NCBI GenBank assembly: GCA_903820085.1
Contig: CAIJGA010000030.1
Location: forward strand, 110,491-174,490
Source: an uncultured Chlorobiaceae bacterium
Lineage (GTDB): Bacteria; Bacteroidota; Chlorobiia; Chlorobiales; Chlorobiaceae
Length of the DNA stretch: 64,000 bases
Direction of reading: 5' to 3'
A model generated the notes under the pieces. The model made no database searches. It was given only the letters and a program-made list of their open reading frames with translations, and was not told where the DNA came from. The number at the start of each line of letters is the position of its first letter. Within the stretch, counting starts at the first letter, position 1. The translations under genes were made by a program, and so were the position numbers. Positions 1-9,475 of the stretch are shown here, one piece after another.

Positions 1-384
1 CGAGGCAATGCGGCGCTCCATGCCGCACACAGCGGCAAGACGCTTGATGACAAGTTCAAGCTGATCGGGTGTAAACGGCTTGGGAATATAGTCTGCTGCA
101 CCCCTTTTCATGGCTTCAACAGCCGTATCGACAGAGGCATACGCGGTGATGACGACAATTTTGATCCATGGACAGGCATCCTGAAGCCACTGCACCAGAT
201 CCAGACCGTTCTCGGCTCCTAAACGCAAATCAACAAAGGCAAGGTCAAAAAGCTGCAATTCAGCCTCTGCACATGCATCACGGGAGTTATTGACCGCTTT
301 GACGCGATATCCGCGCGATTCCATAAAAACCGTCAGCGTCTTGCGAATATTGATTTCATCATCAACAATGAGGACATTAAGCAT
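1..384 (-). CDS. NtrC-type response regulator, N-terminal part (cut by window edge)
   Basis: A reverse-strand reading frame of 128 codons runs from ATG at 384 off the left edge. It is a CheY-like receiver domain: acidic pair at residues 8-9 (LIVDDE), phosphoacceptor D52 in FVDLRLG, the conserved T/A region near residue 80 (VITAYAS) and the invariant Lys at about 102 in YIPKPF. The phrase VDTAVEAMKRGAADYIPKPFT is typical of receivers joined to sigma54 AAA+ and Fis-type DNA-binding domains, but those lie outside the window, so the output domain is inferred. The family activates sigma54 promoters after phosphorylation by a histidine kinase. A partner kinase is not visible here. Confidence 0.85.
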   Translation of the reverse strand, partial: MLNVLIVDDEINIRKTLTVFMESRGYRVKAVNNSRDACAEAELQLFDLAFVDLRLGAENGLDLVQWLQDACPWIKIVVITAYASVDTAVEAMKRGAADYIPKPFTPDQLELVIKRLAAVCGMERRIAS

Positions 385-481
385 AAGGCCTGTTGATATA
401 AACGATTTCCTGACATTTTCATGCAATCCATGCACAAATATAGTAATGCCAAACGCGGAAGCGGAAAAAATGAGAGAAAAG

Positions 482-523
482 AAAAAAGGCAATACACCAA
501 ACATGAGTGTATTGCCTTTTTTT
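482..523 (-). terminator. Intrinsic terminator downstream of tRNA-Asn
   Basis: A near-perfect inverted repeat (GGCAATACAC at 488-497 and GTGTATTGCC at 507-516) with a 9-nt loop is flanked by A and T runs on both sides. It sits directly behind the 3' end of the leftward tRNA and could also stop rightward transcripts. Read from the sequence. Confidence 0.85.
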
Positions 524-597
524 GGCTCCGCGGGCAGGACTCGAACCTGCAACCCTGCGATTAACAGTCGCATGCTCTACCATTGAGCTACCACGGA
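523..597 (-). tRNA. tRNA-Asn (GTT)
   Basis: The reverse complement folds as a tRNA. The acceptor stem is TCCGTGG/CCGCGGA with one G-U pair, the D arm contains AGCTCAATGGTAGAGC, the anticodon stem TGCGA/TCGCA encloses the loop CTGTTAA with anticodon GTT, and the T arm carries GGTTCGAGTCC. The discriminator is G, followed by an encoded CCA at 523-525. It decodes Asn AAC/AAU codons. The terminator starts right at the 3' end. Confidence 0.95.
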
Positions 598-772
598 ATC
601 TTCATCAGTATTCTTTATTTCGCTGACGGGGTGATAATATACACCGGTTTTTCTGAAAAACAAATCCTCGCGGACGTTTTTTATTCATTTTTTCAAAAGT
701 TGTACCGCCTGCTCTTTTCATTTTCCATAATTATTTTTGTACATTGATTCTCTTTTACTGAAAAGATGGTAT

Positions 773-1309
773 ATGCATAAAGAAAAATCGCGGATAGAGA
801 TAGGCCTTGGCACTTTGGTTGATGGAGCCAATGAGTTCAGTTTTACCTGTAAAGCATCGGATTTCGAAGGACGGCAATTAACTGACGCTGGTTTTACAAG
901 GGAAATTGAAGTCAATGTGGTTGCCGAAAAAAGTGAAGATGAAATCACCATTACCATCAACACTTCTACGCTGGCTGATTTTACCTGTGACATCTGTCTT
1001 GCTCCGGTCTCAATAAAGCTGACTGGATCGCTCGTACTCTCCTATCTCTTTGGACCCACTGTTGGCGAGGAGAATGAAGGGAGTGACGAGTACAATCGAA
1101 TAGAGAGGGGCGCTGAATCCATTGATATTACCGGAGAGGTTTGTGAAACCCTCCTGCTCTCGTTACCAATGAAGGTGACCTGTACGGACAACCCTGATTG
1201 CAGGCTCTACGGCAGTGAAAAAAGCATGAAAGAAAATGAAGAGCCTCAGCCCGGCAACATAACGCCGTGGCAGGAGTCCCTTGAAAAACTGAAAAACAAG
1301 TATCGTTAA
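773..1309 (+). CDS. DUF177 (YceD) family protein
   Basis: A 178-residue protein of the YceD/DUF177 family, which sits directly before rpmF in most bacteria and is linked to rRNA/ribosome maturation. Two Cys-containing segments fit the family: FTCDICLAPV and, near the C-terminus, VTCTDNPDCRLYGS. The ATG at 773 was chosen over an upstream TTG at 737 because the predicted fold begins near KSRIEIGLG; no good ribosome-binding site separates the two. It is the first gene of the rpmF-plsX-fab operon, with 22 bp to rpmF. Its molecular role in green sulfur bacteria is not known. Confidence 0.85.
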   Translation: MHKEKSRIEIGLGTLVDGANEFSFTCKASDFEGRQLTDAGFTREIEVNVVAEKSEDEITITINTSTLADFTCDICLAPVSIKLTGSLVLSYLFGPTVGEENEGSDEYNRIERGAESIDITGEVCETLLLSLPMKVTCTDNPDCRLYGSEKSMKENEEPQPGNITPWQESLEKLKNKYR

Positions 1310-1331
1310 CAGACTATAAAAGAGTACCGCC

Positions 1332-1523
1332 ATGGCAAATCCTAAAGCCAAAATGTCGAAATCCCGAAGGGATAAAAGACGCGCCCAGTTCAATGCCCGC
1401 ACTAAACCAGCGACGACAGTCAACTGTCCAAACTGTGGTGAGCCAACTCTTCCGCACCGTGCATGCCGCCATTGCGGACACTACCGGGGCAGATGTGTTG
1501 TCAATAAACTGGCAAAAAGCTGA
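1332..1523 (+). CDS. rpmF: 50S ribosomal protein L32
   Basis: A 63-residue basic protein with the L32 signature: it starts [20 protein letters not shown] and has a four-Cys zinc site ([18 protein letters not shown]). L32 lies on the large subunit near the peptidyl transferase region. The order DUF177-rpmF-plsX-fabH is the classical one and couples ribosome and lipid synthesis. Length is usual for the family and the zinc ligands are intact, so this is the zinc-bound form. Confidence 0.97.
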   Translation: MANPKAKMSKSRRDKRRAQFNARTKPATTVNCPNCGEPTLPHRACRHCGHYRGRCVVNKLAKS

Positions 1524-1551
1524 TTAACAAAAACAAGACAAAAACCCTATC

Positions 1552-2577
1552 ATGTTGACTATTGTCGTTGACGCCATGGGCGGAGACCACGCTCCAGCCA
1601 GTGTGATCGAGGGAACTGTCCAGGCTTTGCAGGAGAGCGGAAACCGATTTGAAATTGTCCTGATCGGCCAGGCGGAAAAAGTTGAACCACTGCTTGCCGA
1701 GCTGGATACCAGCGCTCTGAACCTGCGATTTCTGCACGCCCCCGAAGTGGTCACTATGGAAGACATTCCGGCTGCCGCTGTCAAGACAAAGCAAAATTCG
1801 TCGCTTGTCAAGGGGTTGCAACTCTGCAAGACAAAAGAGGCTGATGCCTTTGTCAGCGCAGGCAATACCGGTGCACAGATGGCCGCATCGCTTTTTGTAC
1901 TCGGCAGGATTCCGGGAGTGCTTCGGCCAACCATTTACGCCTATTTTCCGCGTCTTGGAGAGGGGTTGACCAATATTGTCGATGTTGGGGCAAATGTTGA
2001 CTGCAAGCCTGAAAACCTTGTTCAGTTTGCGGAAATGCTGACCATCTACCAACGCTATGGCGCAGGAATTGAACAACCGCTGACAGGTTTACTCAATATC
2101 GGAGAGGAGGAGGGCAAAGGCTCCGAGATGCTCAAGCAGGCCTACTGGCTTCTGAAAGAGGCGCACGACCAGGGAAAAATCAACTTTCTTGGCAATATAG
2201 AAGGACACGACATCCTGAAAGGACGGGCAAGCATCGTAGTTTGCGACGGACTTGTCGGCAACACCATCCTGAAATTCGGTGAAAGCATCCCTGAATTTCT
2301 GGGCACCCTGTTCAAGCAATCACTGGAAAAACTTGTTCTGTCCGGCCAAATGGACAAGGAGATCGCAACGGTGACAACCGGCTTGTTCAAGGGAATGTTT
2401 GAGCCTTTTGATGTCGAAAAGTTCGGAGGAGTTCCCTTCCTTGGCGTTGACGGTATCTCCATAGTCGGACATGGACGCTCTTCTTCACGGGCTATCAAGA
2501 ATATGATTTACATGGCTGAGCACATGATCGAAAAACGAGTCAATGAACATATTGCGGAAGTCCTGTCCGATAATTAG
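1552..2577 (+). CDS. plsX: Phosphate acyltransferase PlsX
   Basis: PlsX turns acyl-ACP and phosphate into acyl phosphate, the donor used by PlsY to start glycerophospholipid synthesis. The 341 residues match the family's usual length. The N-terminal [10 protein letters not shown] motif is diagnostic, and a later stretch ([17 protein letters not shown]) is also typical. It lies 28 bp behind rpmF and about 100 bp before fabH. It is peripheral to the cytoplasmic membrane. No anomaly seen. Confidence 0.97.
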   Translation: MLTIVVDAMGGDHAPASVIEGTVQALQESGNRFEIVLIGQAEKVEPLLAELDTSALNLRFLHAPEVVTMEDIPAAAVKTKQNSSLVKGLQLCKTKEADAFVSAGNTGAQMAASLFVLGRIPGVLRPTIYAYFPRLGEGLTNIVDVGANVDCKPENLVQFAEMLTIYQRYGAGIEQPLTGLLNIGEEEGKGSEMLKQAYWLLKEAHDQGKINFLGNIEGHDILKGRASIVVCDGLVGNTILKFGESIPEFLGTLFKQSLEKLVLSGQMDKEIATVTTGLFKGMFEPFDVEKFGGVPFLGVDGISIVGHGRSSSRAIKNMIYMAEHMIEKRVNEHIAEVLSDN

Positions 2578-2675
2578 TACGTTTTTACCCGCACCACTCT
2601 GCAGTAAAGCTGGCAACAACTCAACTACAGGGCAACTTTTGTATTATTCCTGCATGAAATAACTGCATACAACGC

Positions 2676-3665
2676 ATGAAAGCTGCAATTACGGCGACAG
2701 CCAAATATTTACCCCCCGATATTCTGAGCAACCATGACCTCGAACTCATGCTGGATACCAACGATGAGTGGATTCGGTCGAGAACAGGCATCAGCGAACG
2801 CAGAATACTCAAGGATCCCGAAAAAGCGACGTCATATATGTGCGGGGAGGTTGGAAAGCAACTTCTTGCAAAAAGAGGAATTGAGGCCAGTGAGATAGAG
2901 CTTATCATTGTTGCCACCATGACCCCTGACATGTTCTTCCCTGCCACGGCGTGTTTCACACAAAGCATCATCGGGGCAACCAATGCGTGGGCCTTTGATC
3001 TCAATGCTGCATGTTCCGGCTTTCTCTATGCACTGAACGTTGCATCGAGCTTTATCGAAACAGGAGTACACAAGAAAGTTATGGTCATCGGAGCCGACAA
3101 GATGTCATCGGTTATAGACTATACCGATCGATCGACTGCCATCCTTTTCGGAGACGGTGCCGGCGGCGTCATCCTTGAACCGGCAAAAGAGGAGGGATAC
3201 GGTATTCTCGACGCACGCCTTTACGCTGATGGAGCGAACGGCAAGGATCATCTTCTCATGACTGGCGGCGGCAGCCGGAATCCGGCATCCCATGAGACGA
3301 TCGATAAAAAAATGCACTATATATATCAGGACGGACGTCAGGTCTTCAAGGCCGCCGTAACTTCCATGGCAGAGGTTGCCGGTGAAATCATGAGCCGCAA
3401 CAACCTTTGTGCTGAAGATATCGATTATCTGGTACCCCATCAGGCCAATCAGCGGATCATCAACGCCACAGCAGAAAGAATGGGCCTTGATGAGAAAAAA
3501 GTTGTCTCAAACGTTGCCAGCTATGGGAACACGACAGCTGGAACCATCCCGATCTGTCTGGCAGAACTTGACGAAGCAGGGAAACTGCACACCGGTTCAA
3601 ATCTTGTACTGGTCAGTTTCGGAGCAGGATATACCTGGGGCGGTATTTACATAAAATGGCAGTAA
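2676..3665 (+). CDS. fabH: 3-oxoacyl-ACP synthase III (KAS III)
   Basis: FabH starts fatty acid synthesis by condensing acetyl-CoA with malonyl-ACP. In the 329-residue protein the catalytic Cys is C113 in [11 protein letters not shown]; the His and Asn of the triad lie in VPHQANQRI and in SYGNTTAGT. The C-terminal FGAGYTWGG is also typical. The ATG at 2676 gives the canonical start ([17 protein letters not shown]). It is the fourth gene of the operon, 38 bp before fabD. Confidence 0.97.
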   Translation: MKAAITATAKYLPPDILSNHDLELMLDTNDEWIRSRTGISERRILKDPEKATSYMCGEVGKQLLAKRGIEASEIELIIVATMTPDMFFPATACFTQSIIGATNAWAFDLNAACSGFLYALNVASSFIETGVHKKVMVIGADKMSSVIDYTDRSTAILFGDGAGGVILEPAKEEGYGILDARLYADGANGKDHLLMTGGGSRNPASHETIDKKMHYIYQDGRQVFKAAVTSMAEVAGEIMSRNNLCAEDIDYLVPHQANQRIINATAERMGLDEKKVVSNVASYGNTTAGTIPICLAELDEAGKLHTGSNLVLVSFGAGYTWGGIYIKWQ

Positions 3666-3703
3666 CCTGAACATTTCACCTCTTTATTTGAACAATCGTA
3701 TTC

Positions 3704-4612
3704 ATGAAGGCATTTGTTTTTCCAGGACAGGGTTCCCAGTATTGCGGCATGGGCCGAGACATTTTTGAAACATTCCCCGCAGCCCAAGCCCTGATGGAAA
3801 GGGCAAACACCATCCTCGGCTACCGGATCACCGACATCATGTTTTCGGGCAACGAAGAGGAGTTGCGTCAGACAAAATATACCCAGCCAGCCATCTTTCT
3901 GCACAGTATTGCTGTGGCAACCCTGCTGGGCAGAAGGGACACGGCCATGACTGCAGGCCATAGCCTTGGCGAATACACCGCGCTTTGCTTTGCCGGTTCC
4001 ATTGGCTTTGATGATGCAATCCGCATTGTGGCAAAACGAGGCGAGCTGATGCAGAATGCAGGCAAGAAAAACCCCGGAACCATGGCCGCAATTATCGGCA
4101 TGCCCGACAGCTCTCTGGAAGCTCTCCTTGCCGAGGCAGGCAAAGAGGGAATAGTTCAGGCAGCCAATTTCAACTCTCCCGGCCAGGTTGTCCTTTCCGG
4201 AGAAATTGCCGCTGTCAAAAAGGCAGTTGAACTTGCTCCATCCAAAGGAGCCCGAATGGCAAAAGAGCTTGTCGTTTCAGGAGCATTTCACTCACCACTG
4301 ATGAAGCCGGTCGAAGAGGAACTCGCGGCTGCGCTTGCAGAGATCGACATACGGGATGCTGAAATACCGGTCTGCATGAACGCTGTTGCGACCCCCGTGA
4401 CCGCCGCTGCTGAGATTCGCAACAACCTGATACTGCAACTGACCAGCTCAGTGCTCTGGTCACAATCCGTTGAAGCGATGGTTAAGGGCGGAGCAAAAGA
4501 GTTTATTGAAATCGGTCCGCAAAAAGTGCTGCAAGGCTTGATCAAACGCATCGACAAAACGGTCACCATCCGTGGCATTGATACTGCCGCAGATCTTCTG
4601 CCTCTTGTTTAA
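3704..4612 (+). CDS. fabD: Malonyl-CoA:ACP transacylase
   Basis: FabD loads malonyl groups from malonyl-CoA onto ACP for chain elongation. The 302-residue protein has the N-terminal FPGQGSQ motif and the nucleophile elbow GHSLGEY with S87. A later GAFHSPLM segment carries the second active-site His. The family is soluble and cytoplasmic. The neighbours fabH and fabG make this a complete core FAS II operon. Confidence 0.97.
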   Translation: MKAFVFPGQGSQYCGMGRDIFETFPAAQALMERANTILGYRITDIMFSGNEEELRQTKYTQPAIFLHSIAVATLLGRRDTAMTAGHSLGEYTALCFAGSIGFDDAIRIVAKRGELMQNAGKKNPGTMAAIIGMPDSSLEALLAEAGKEGIVQAANFNSPGQVVLSGEIAAVKKAVELAPSKGARMAKELVVSGAFHSPLMKPVEEELAAALAEIDIRDAEIPVCMNAVATPVTAAAEIRNNLILQLTSSVLWSQSVEAMVKGGAKEFIEIGPQKVLQGLIKRIDKTVTIRGIDTAADLLPLV

Positions 4613-4664
4613 AATTTATATTCATTTGTGAGAACAAGGCCATTAACATCAACCGACTGAAACT

Positions 4665-5402
4665 ATGTTTGAAGGAAAAATTGCCGTTATCACTGGAGCT
4701 GCCAGAGGCATCGGACAGGCCATCGCTTTTGATCTGGCCACGAGAGGCGCCGATATCGTTATTTGCGATATCAAGGCCGAATGGCTGACGGAAACGGCCG
4801 AAGGGGTAGAGAAACTGGGCAGGAAGGCTTACTGCTTCGAGCTTGACGTCACCAACGCCGAAGCCGTGCAGAAGGCCTTCAACGACATCGCCGCTGAAAC
4901 AGGCAGAATTGATATCCTCGTCAACAACGCCGGCATTACACGCGACGGGCTGCTGATGCGGATGAGCGAAGAGGACTGGGATGCCGTGCTTACCGTCAAC
5001 CTGAAAGGAACCTTTGCCTGCACGAAAGCGGTCAGTCGCATCATGATGAAGCAGCGTTCCGGCTCGATCATCAACATCGCCTCCGTCGTCGGCCTCATGG
5101 GCAACGCTGGCCAGGCAAACTACGCCGCATCCAAAGGTGGCGTGATCGCCTTCACCAAATCGATAGCAAAAGAGTTCTCATCACGCAACATAAGGGCCAA
5201 TGCGGTCGCTCCGGGATTCATCTCCTCGAAAATGACCGACGCGCTTTCCGATGAAGTCCGCCAGAAAATGCTCGATGCCATCCCGCTCGCAAGCTTCGGC
5301 ACGCCGCAGGATGTTGCAAATGCTGTTGCATTCCTGGCCAGCGACCAATCCTCATACATTACCGGTCAGGTCATCAGCGTCAATGGCGGTATGGTAATGT
5401 GA
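4665..5402 (+). CDS. fabG: 3-oxoacyl-ACP reductase
   Basis: FabG is the NADPH-dependent SDR that reduces 3-oxoacyl-ACP in fatty acid elongation. The 245-residue protein has the Rossmann glycine motif TGAARGIG, the NNAG motif, and the catalytic tetrad N112, S140, Y153 and K157 (YAASKGG). The C-terminal [14 protein letters not shown] is typical of FabG rather than other SDRs. It lies between fabD and acpP as expected. Confidence 0.97.
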   Translation: MFEGKIAVITGAARGIGQAIAFDLATRGADIVICDIKAEWLTETAEGVEKLGRKAYCFELDVTNAEAVQKAFNDIAAETGRIDILVNNAGITRDGLLMRMSEEDWDAVLTVNLKGTFACTKAVSRIMMKQRSGSIINIASVVGLMGNAGQANYAASKGGVIAFTKSIAKEFSSRNIRANAVAPGFISSKMTDALSDEVRQKMLDAIPLASFGTPQDVANAVAFLASDQSSYITGQVISVNGGMVM

Positions 5403-5489
5403 TTTGGGCAAGCCTGTTTTCTTTGTATATTGTCAAACTTTTCAATTTTTTTTATCAATCACCAACTATTTAATCGGGAGAACATTGCA

Positions 5490-5726
5490 ATGACTGAAGC
5501 AGAAATCAAAGATAAGGTATACGATATTATCGTCAGCAAGATGGGCGTTAACAAAGATCAGATCAAGATGGAATCAAAATTTTCCGATGACCTCGGTGCA
5601 GATTCACTTGATACCGTTGAACTGATCATGGAACTCGAAAGTGAGTTCGGTGTACAGATTCCTGATGAAGATGCTGAAAAGATCGGCACCGTTCAGCAGG
5701 CTATCGACTATATCGTCAAGAAGTAA
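5490..5726 (+). CDS. acpP: Acyl carrier protein
   Basis: ACP carries acyl chains on a 4'-phosphopantetheine arm attached to Ser39 in the [12 protein letters not shown] motif. The 78-residue acidic protein begins [15 protein letters not shown]. An upstream ATG at 5430 would add 20 unrelated residues; the start at 5490 gives the normal family length and has a GGGAG ribosome-binding site 9 nt upstream. The 87-bp gap from fabG, richer in A+T, could hold an extra promoter, as ACP is needed in large amounts. Confidence 0.97.
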   Translation: MTEAEIKDKVYDIIVSKMGVNKDQIKMESKFSDDLGADSLDTVELIMELESEFGVQIPDEDAEKIGTVQQAIDYIVKK

Positions 5727-5776
5727 CAAATACCGCTAAAAAGCAGGCAAACGGAAAACCAGTTAAATCATAACAG

Positions 5777-7030
5777 ATGGCTCAGGAACGCAAAAGAATC
5801 GTAGTTACCGGTATAGGTGTTTTAACTCCTATAGGTCTTACCAAAGAGGATTTTTGGAATGCACTTTATCAGGGAAAGAGTGGTGCTGCACCTATAACCT
5901 ATTTCGATACGACTGATTTTGCGACAACCTTTGCCTGCGAACTTAAGGAATTTACCGCTTCAAACTATATTGACAGAAAATCCGCCGACCGCATGGATCC
6001 CTTCTGTCAGTATGCAGTTATCGCAGCTGGTCAGGCGCTGGCAGATTCAGGTCTTGATCTGAAAGAAATTGACCCGCTGAGAATCGGTGTGGTACATGGC
6101 TCAGGTATCGGGGGCATGACCACCTACGAACAACAGTTCAAGAATTTTCTGGAAAGAGGCCCAAGACGTATCAGCCCTTTCTTTATTCCGATGCTTATCC
6201 CCGACATTGCTGCCGGGCAGATTTCAATCCGCAACGGACTCCGGGGTCCAAACTATGCCACAGCTTCCGCCTGCGCAACATCGCTCCATGCCATCATTGA
6301 CTCATACATGCTCATTCAGGCAGGTATGGCCGACTATATGGTTTGTGGCGGATCAGAAGCACCGATCACGCAGATGAGTGTTGGAGGCTTCAACTCAGCC
6401 AAGGCGCTCTCTACGGCCAACGATCGGCCTCAGCAGGCATCACGTCCTTACGACCGTGACCGTGACGGCTTTGTTATGGGCGAAGGTGGCGGATCATTGA
6501 TCCTTGAATCTCTCGATTCCGCTAAAGCCCGTGGAGCAAAAATCTACGGCGAAATCGTCGGTGTAGGAGCAACCGCCGATGCCTATCACCTGACTGCACC
6601 ACACCCGGAAGGCATAGGAGCAGTCAATGCCATGAAAACCGCAATCGCCATGGCAGGAATCACACACCAGCAGATCGACTACATCAATACCCACGGCACC
6701 TCCACGCCGCTCGGTGATGTTGCCGAAATCGCCGCCATCAAGACCGTCTTTGGTGAGCATGCCTACAAGCTCAGCATCAGTGCTACAAAATCCATGACAG
6801 GCCACCTGCTTGGCGCTGCAGGGGTTGTTGAATCAATTGCCTGCCTGCTTGCCATGCAGCACCAGATCGTTCCGCCGACCATCAATCTCGACAATCTTGA
6901 TCCATTGGTTGATCTGGATGTAACACCAAACACGCCAAAACAACGGTCAATTGAATACGCGCTCAATAACGGTTTCGGCTTTGGAGGGCACAACGGCTCA
7001 ATCATTTTCAGGAACGGTTCATCGCTCTGA
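5777..7030 (+). CDS. fabF: 3-oxoacyl-ACP synthase II
   Basis: FabF elongates acyl-ACP by decarboxylative condensation with malonyl-ACP. The 417-residue protein has the catalytic Cys C166 in [11 protein letters not shown], and two His in [11 protein letters not shown] and [12 protein letters not shown]. The C-terminal [15 protein letters not shown] is characteristic. It starts 50 bp after acpP and is followed after 8 bp by rnc. Confidence 0.97.
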   Translation: MAQERKRIVVTGIGVLTPIGLTKEDFWNALYQGKSGAAPITYFDTTDFATTFACELKEFTASNYIDRKSADRMDPFCQYAVIAAGQALADSGLDLKEIDPLRIGVVHGSGIGGMTTYEQQFKNFLERGPRRISPFFIPMLIPDIAAGQISIRNGLRGPNYATASACATSLHAIIDSYMLIQAGMADYMVCGGSEAPITQMSVGGFNSAKALSTANDRPQQASRPYDRDRDGFVMGEGGGSLILESLDSAKARGAKIYGEIVGVGATADAYHLTAPHPEGIGAVNAMKTAIAMAGITHQQIDYINTHGTSTPLGDVAEIAAIKTVFGEHAYKLSISATKSMTGHLLGAAGVVESIACLLAMQHQIVPPTINLDNLDPLVDLDVTPNTPKQRSIEYALNNGFGFGGHNGSIIFRNGSSL

Positions 7031-7038
7031 CAAAACCA

Positions 7039-7863
7039 TTGCTGCCTGTGGAGCAATTCTGGCATAAGCTGACATCTCTGGCTTTTCACCGATCAGGTGA
7101 GAGCAGTGATGATTCGGAAAACAGGAGTTCTGCGGAAAGCACCACCCTATCTCCTGAAACAGTTGCGTATCTGCAACGGCTTATAGGGGAACCAGGCAAA
7201 AACCTGCAACTCTACCAGACCGCCCTTACTCACCGCTCCCTGGTCCATGACCCCGCCACAGCGTACCTGATCGAATCAAACCAGCGCCTTGAATTTCTTG
7301 GTGACTCGGTTCTTGGCATGCTGATTTCCGAATACCTTTTCAAGCACCTTCCTGCAAGCGCTGAAGGAGAACTTTCAAGCAACCGCGCAAAGATTGTAAA
7401 CAGCAAGTCCCTCGCCGGATTTGCCCGCAGCCTTGGACTTGGCCAGCATCTCCTCCTCGGCGAATCGGCTGATCACCATAAAATCAGGATCAGTGAATCT
7501 GCCCTTGCCGATGCTTTCGAATCACTTATCGGCGCCATCTATCTCGACAAAGGCATTCAGATTGCTTTCGATTTTGTTATCCGCAATATCATCCAGCATC
7601 CCAATTTCAAAACGATTGTAGCTGCGGAACATAACTATAAAAGCCGCCTCATCGAGTACACCCAGTCTAACCATCTGCCTCCACCCCTCTACTCCGTGAT
7701 AACTGAAACCGGCGCAGAGCACGAGAAAAGCTTTACCGTCGGAGTTACCTGCACCGGTCAGCTCCTTGGAACGGGCTCCGCCCCGAGAAAAAAAGATGCC
7801 GAACAGCTTGCCGCCAAAGAGGCAATGGAGAAAATCTTGGCTGACAAAAATACGGAGAGCTGA
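7039..7863 (+). CDS. rnc: Ribonuclease III
   Basis: RNase III cuts double-stranded RNA in rRNA precursors and structured mRNAs. The 274-residue protein has the RNase III signature LEFLGDSVLGMLISEYLF, a second acidic site in ADAFESLIGAIYLDKG, and a C-terminal dsRNA-binding domain (from about residue 195) ending with APRKKDAEQLAAKEAM. Translation probably starts at TTG 7039, 8 bp after fabF; the first 45 residues are not conserved family sequence, so a later start is possible. It ends the fab operon. Confidence 0.95.
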   Translation: MLPVEQFWHKLTSLAFHRSGESSDDSENRSSAESTTLSPETVAYLQRLIGEPGKNLQLYQTALTHRSLVHDPATAYLIESNQRLEFLGDSVLGMLISEYLFKHLPASAEGELSSNRAKIVNSKSLAGFARSLGLGQHLLLGESADHHKIRISESALADAFESLIGAIYLDKGIQIAFDFVIRNIIQHPNFKTIVAAEHNYKSRLIEYTQSNHLPPPLYSVITETGAEHEKSFTVGVTCTGQLLGTGSAPRKKDAEQLAAKEAMEKILADKNTES

Positions 7864-7899
7864 AACAACCCGTTAACCTCTCTTTTTTTTCTGATTGTC

Positions 7900-7928
7900 T
7901 TGAGCTTCTCTTCACCTTCTTCTATATT
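7900..7928 (+). promoter_or_regulatory. Candidate sigma70 promoter, probably the original gcvPB promoter
   Basis: TTGAGC at 7900-7905, a 17-nt spacer and TATATT at 7923-7928. It lies about 50 bp before the ATG of the left copy of the gcvPB start. Before the element inserted, this would have driven gcvPB. It now reads into the element's left end. Prediction from consensus only. Confidence 0.5.
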
Positions 7929-7976
7929 GAAAAACAGCCGACCATAAAGACCAACAGCCACTCTTGAAGCAATACC

Positions 7977-7998
7977 ATGAGAGAAAAACTGATTTTTG
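7977..7998 (+). repeat. attL core (22-bp direct repeat)
   Basis: The sequence begins ATGAGAGAAAAACTG and ends GATTTTTG. It is identical to 15735-15756, which are the first 22 bases of gcvPB. Bases on both sides differ (C before and C after here; T before and A after at the right copy), so the repeat is exactly 22 bp. This is the expected product of site-specific integration by the recombinase at 8189. Confidence 0.9.
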
Positions 7999-8060
7999 CT
8001 CAACCATATTTCTATATAGTCAGCAAATTTTCAATACTTCTCAGAATAGCCTTATTATAA
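7977..8060 (+). pseudogene. Displaced start of gcvPB fused to element sequence (27 codons)
   Basis: The left att copy keeps the gcvPB ATG and seven codons (MREKLIF), then runs on into element DNA (AQPYFYIV...) to a TAA at 8058-8060. It lies behind the candidate promoter at 7900-7928, so a 27-residue hybrid peptide could be made. It has no sign of function and is most simply a by-product of integration. Confidence 0.6.
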
Positions 8061-8142
8061 AACGACTTAAACGAAAAAATCTCTCTAAATAGCTCCCCTT
8101 TACTCTTTGGTTTTCCCCTTCTTTTCTGTAATATTCCCTTGA

Positions 8143-8168
8143 ATTTGTAAAGTTTCTGCAAAGTTTAC
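8143..8168 (+). repeat. Left paired AAAGTTT repeat, candidate integrase arm site
   Basis: ATTTGTAAAGTTT followed after 3 nt by a second CAAAGTTT. The same 13-bp string and a second GTAAAGTTT occur in the same orientation at 15636-15659 near the right end. Such short repeats inside both ends of an element suit arm-type binding sites for a tyrosine recombinase. Function is inferred. Confidence 0.45.
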
Positions 8169-8188
8169 AGGAAATAACGGGGTGTTAT

Positions 8189-9256
8189 ATGGGCGTTTCA
8201 ATTCGGGAAATTGCACTGAAAGAGGGCGGCGTTTCCTTCAGTATTGACATTTATTTCAAGGGGCAACGACAGCAGGTTAAAACAGAGATTCAGACCGAGA
8301 GAGCAGCAGGCCGGGAGTATCAAAAAGCACGGCGACAAGCTGAAGCGAAGGCGGCAGACCTTGAGGCACAATTGAAGATCGACCCGGCAGCGGTATTTCT
8401 TGGGAAGGAGAGGCGAAGCACTGATTTTCTTGAGTATTTCGAAAGGGTAATACTTCATGAGAAAAACGGCGAACCCCTCTATAAAAACACCTTGAAACAT
8501 CTTCAGGATTTCAACGGCAAAAAGTCTTTACCAATGGACAACGTTAATCAGACATGGGCCGAGCAGTTCCGGGCCTATATCGACGGATTAACACTCAAGG
8601 AAACAACAAAGGCGAATTATTTACATGGGTTAAAAGTCGTTTTAAACCAAGCGGCACGGGAACACCTTGTATCTGATTTCACAAGAAGTCTGAAGCCGTT
8701 CAAGAAAAATGATGTTTCCCTGAAATATTTGACCATTGACCAGATCAAAAGCATTGAGACGACCCCATGCACACACCCGGCGATAAAAACGGCGTTTTTG
8801 TTTGCTTGCTTTACGGGCTTGAGGATTTCAGACCTTCGGGCTTTACACGATGCCGATATTCAGCATGATGGCGAACGGTTGACGATTCGGTTTAAAATGA
8901 AAAAAAATGGGAAGTGGCAATACTTGGTAATGGGCACGCAGGCTTTAAAATATCTTGAAGAAACAAAACTTCTTCACAAGGACAGGCCAGCAGATGACGA
9001 CAGAATTTTTCTTTTACCGGGCGCAACACAATGTTTAAATGTTCTTCGAGCTTGGGGCAAGGCGGCAGGTATTCCGTTCAATCTTACCCCCCATTGTTCC
9101 CGGCATACCTTCGCGGTAATGAGCCTTCAAAACGGCGTTGACCTTTTCACGCTATCAAAGCTATTGGGGCATTCGACAATTGCAATAACGCAAGTTTATG
9201 CAAAGGTTGTAGATGAAACGAAAACGGCGGCAATGGATAAACTGCCTTCATGGTAG
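8189..9256 (+). CDS. Tyrosine recombinase (phage-type integrase)
   Basis: A 355-residue site-specific recombinase. The N-terminal part (about 75-165) is a SAM-like core-binding domain; the C-terminal catalytic domain has R212 in FTGLRISDL, H302-x-x-R305 in PHCSRHTF, H328 in LLGHS and the nucleophile Y337 in ITQVYAKV. All catalytic residues are present, so it may be active. Its overall look is close to integrases of Bacteroidetes/Chlorobi elements. It lies 190 bp inside the left att copy and reads inwards. Base and codon use is more A+T-rich than the fab operon next door, as expected for acquired DNA. Confidence 0.95.
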   Translation: MGVSIREIALKEGGVSFSIDIYFKGQRQQVKTEIQTERAAGREYQKARRQAEAKAADLEAQLKIDPAAVFLGKERRSTDFLEYFERVILHEKNGEPLYKNTLKHLQDFNGKKSLPMDNVNQTWAEQFRAYIDGLTLKETTKANYLHGLKVVLNQAAREHLVSDFTRSLKPFKKNDVSLKYLTIDQIKSIETTPCTHPAIKTAFLFACFTGLRISDLRALHDADIQHDGERLTIRFKMKKNGKWQYLVMGTQALKYLEETKLLHKDRPADDDRIFLLPGATQCLNVLRAWGKAAGIPFNLTPHCSRHTFAVMSLQNGVDLFTLSKLLGHSTIAITQVYAKVVDETKTAAMDKLPSW

Positions 9257-9361
9257 ATGTTTTTTTATCTCTCTCTCTTTATTTCTTAGGGAATATTCCA
9301 AAAAGTTAAGAGTAAAGAAGAAAGAAAAATCGTAGGTTTTTAGTGGCAAATGTTTTACTCT

Positions 9362-9472
9362 TTTGAAAAGGTGCATTTACTGCATTTGCTACATCAGCCA
9401 ACAGTGGCGGGCGTTGCGGGTGTGTAGTTTGGAGAACTACCCTGCACGACCCTACACAAGCTACACGGGCAA
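9362..9472. repeat. Left copy of ~115-bp imperfect inverted repeat
   Basis: This stretch (TTTGAAAAGGTGCATTTACTG...CAAGCTACACGGGC) matches, on the opposite strand, 15420-15523 near the right end of the element. By eye the best blocks are GAAAAGGTGCATTT.CTGCATTT.CTACAT, GCCAA.AGTGGCG, GTGTAGTTTGG and AAGCTACACG. It is rich in TGTAG/CTACA words. It precedes the 222-residue ORF. It could be a replication origin, a termination site or a packaging site; nothing in the sequence decides. Confidence 0.75.
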
Positions 9473-9475
9473 AAA

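Noticed and set aside
290..586. Frame of 98 codons on the plus strand
   Set aside because: It runs over the response-regulator gene's opposite strand, the terminator and the tRNA; not a gene.
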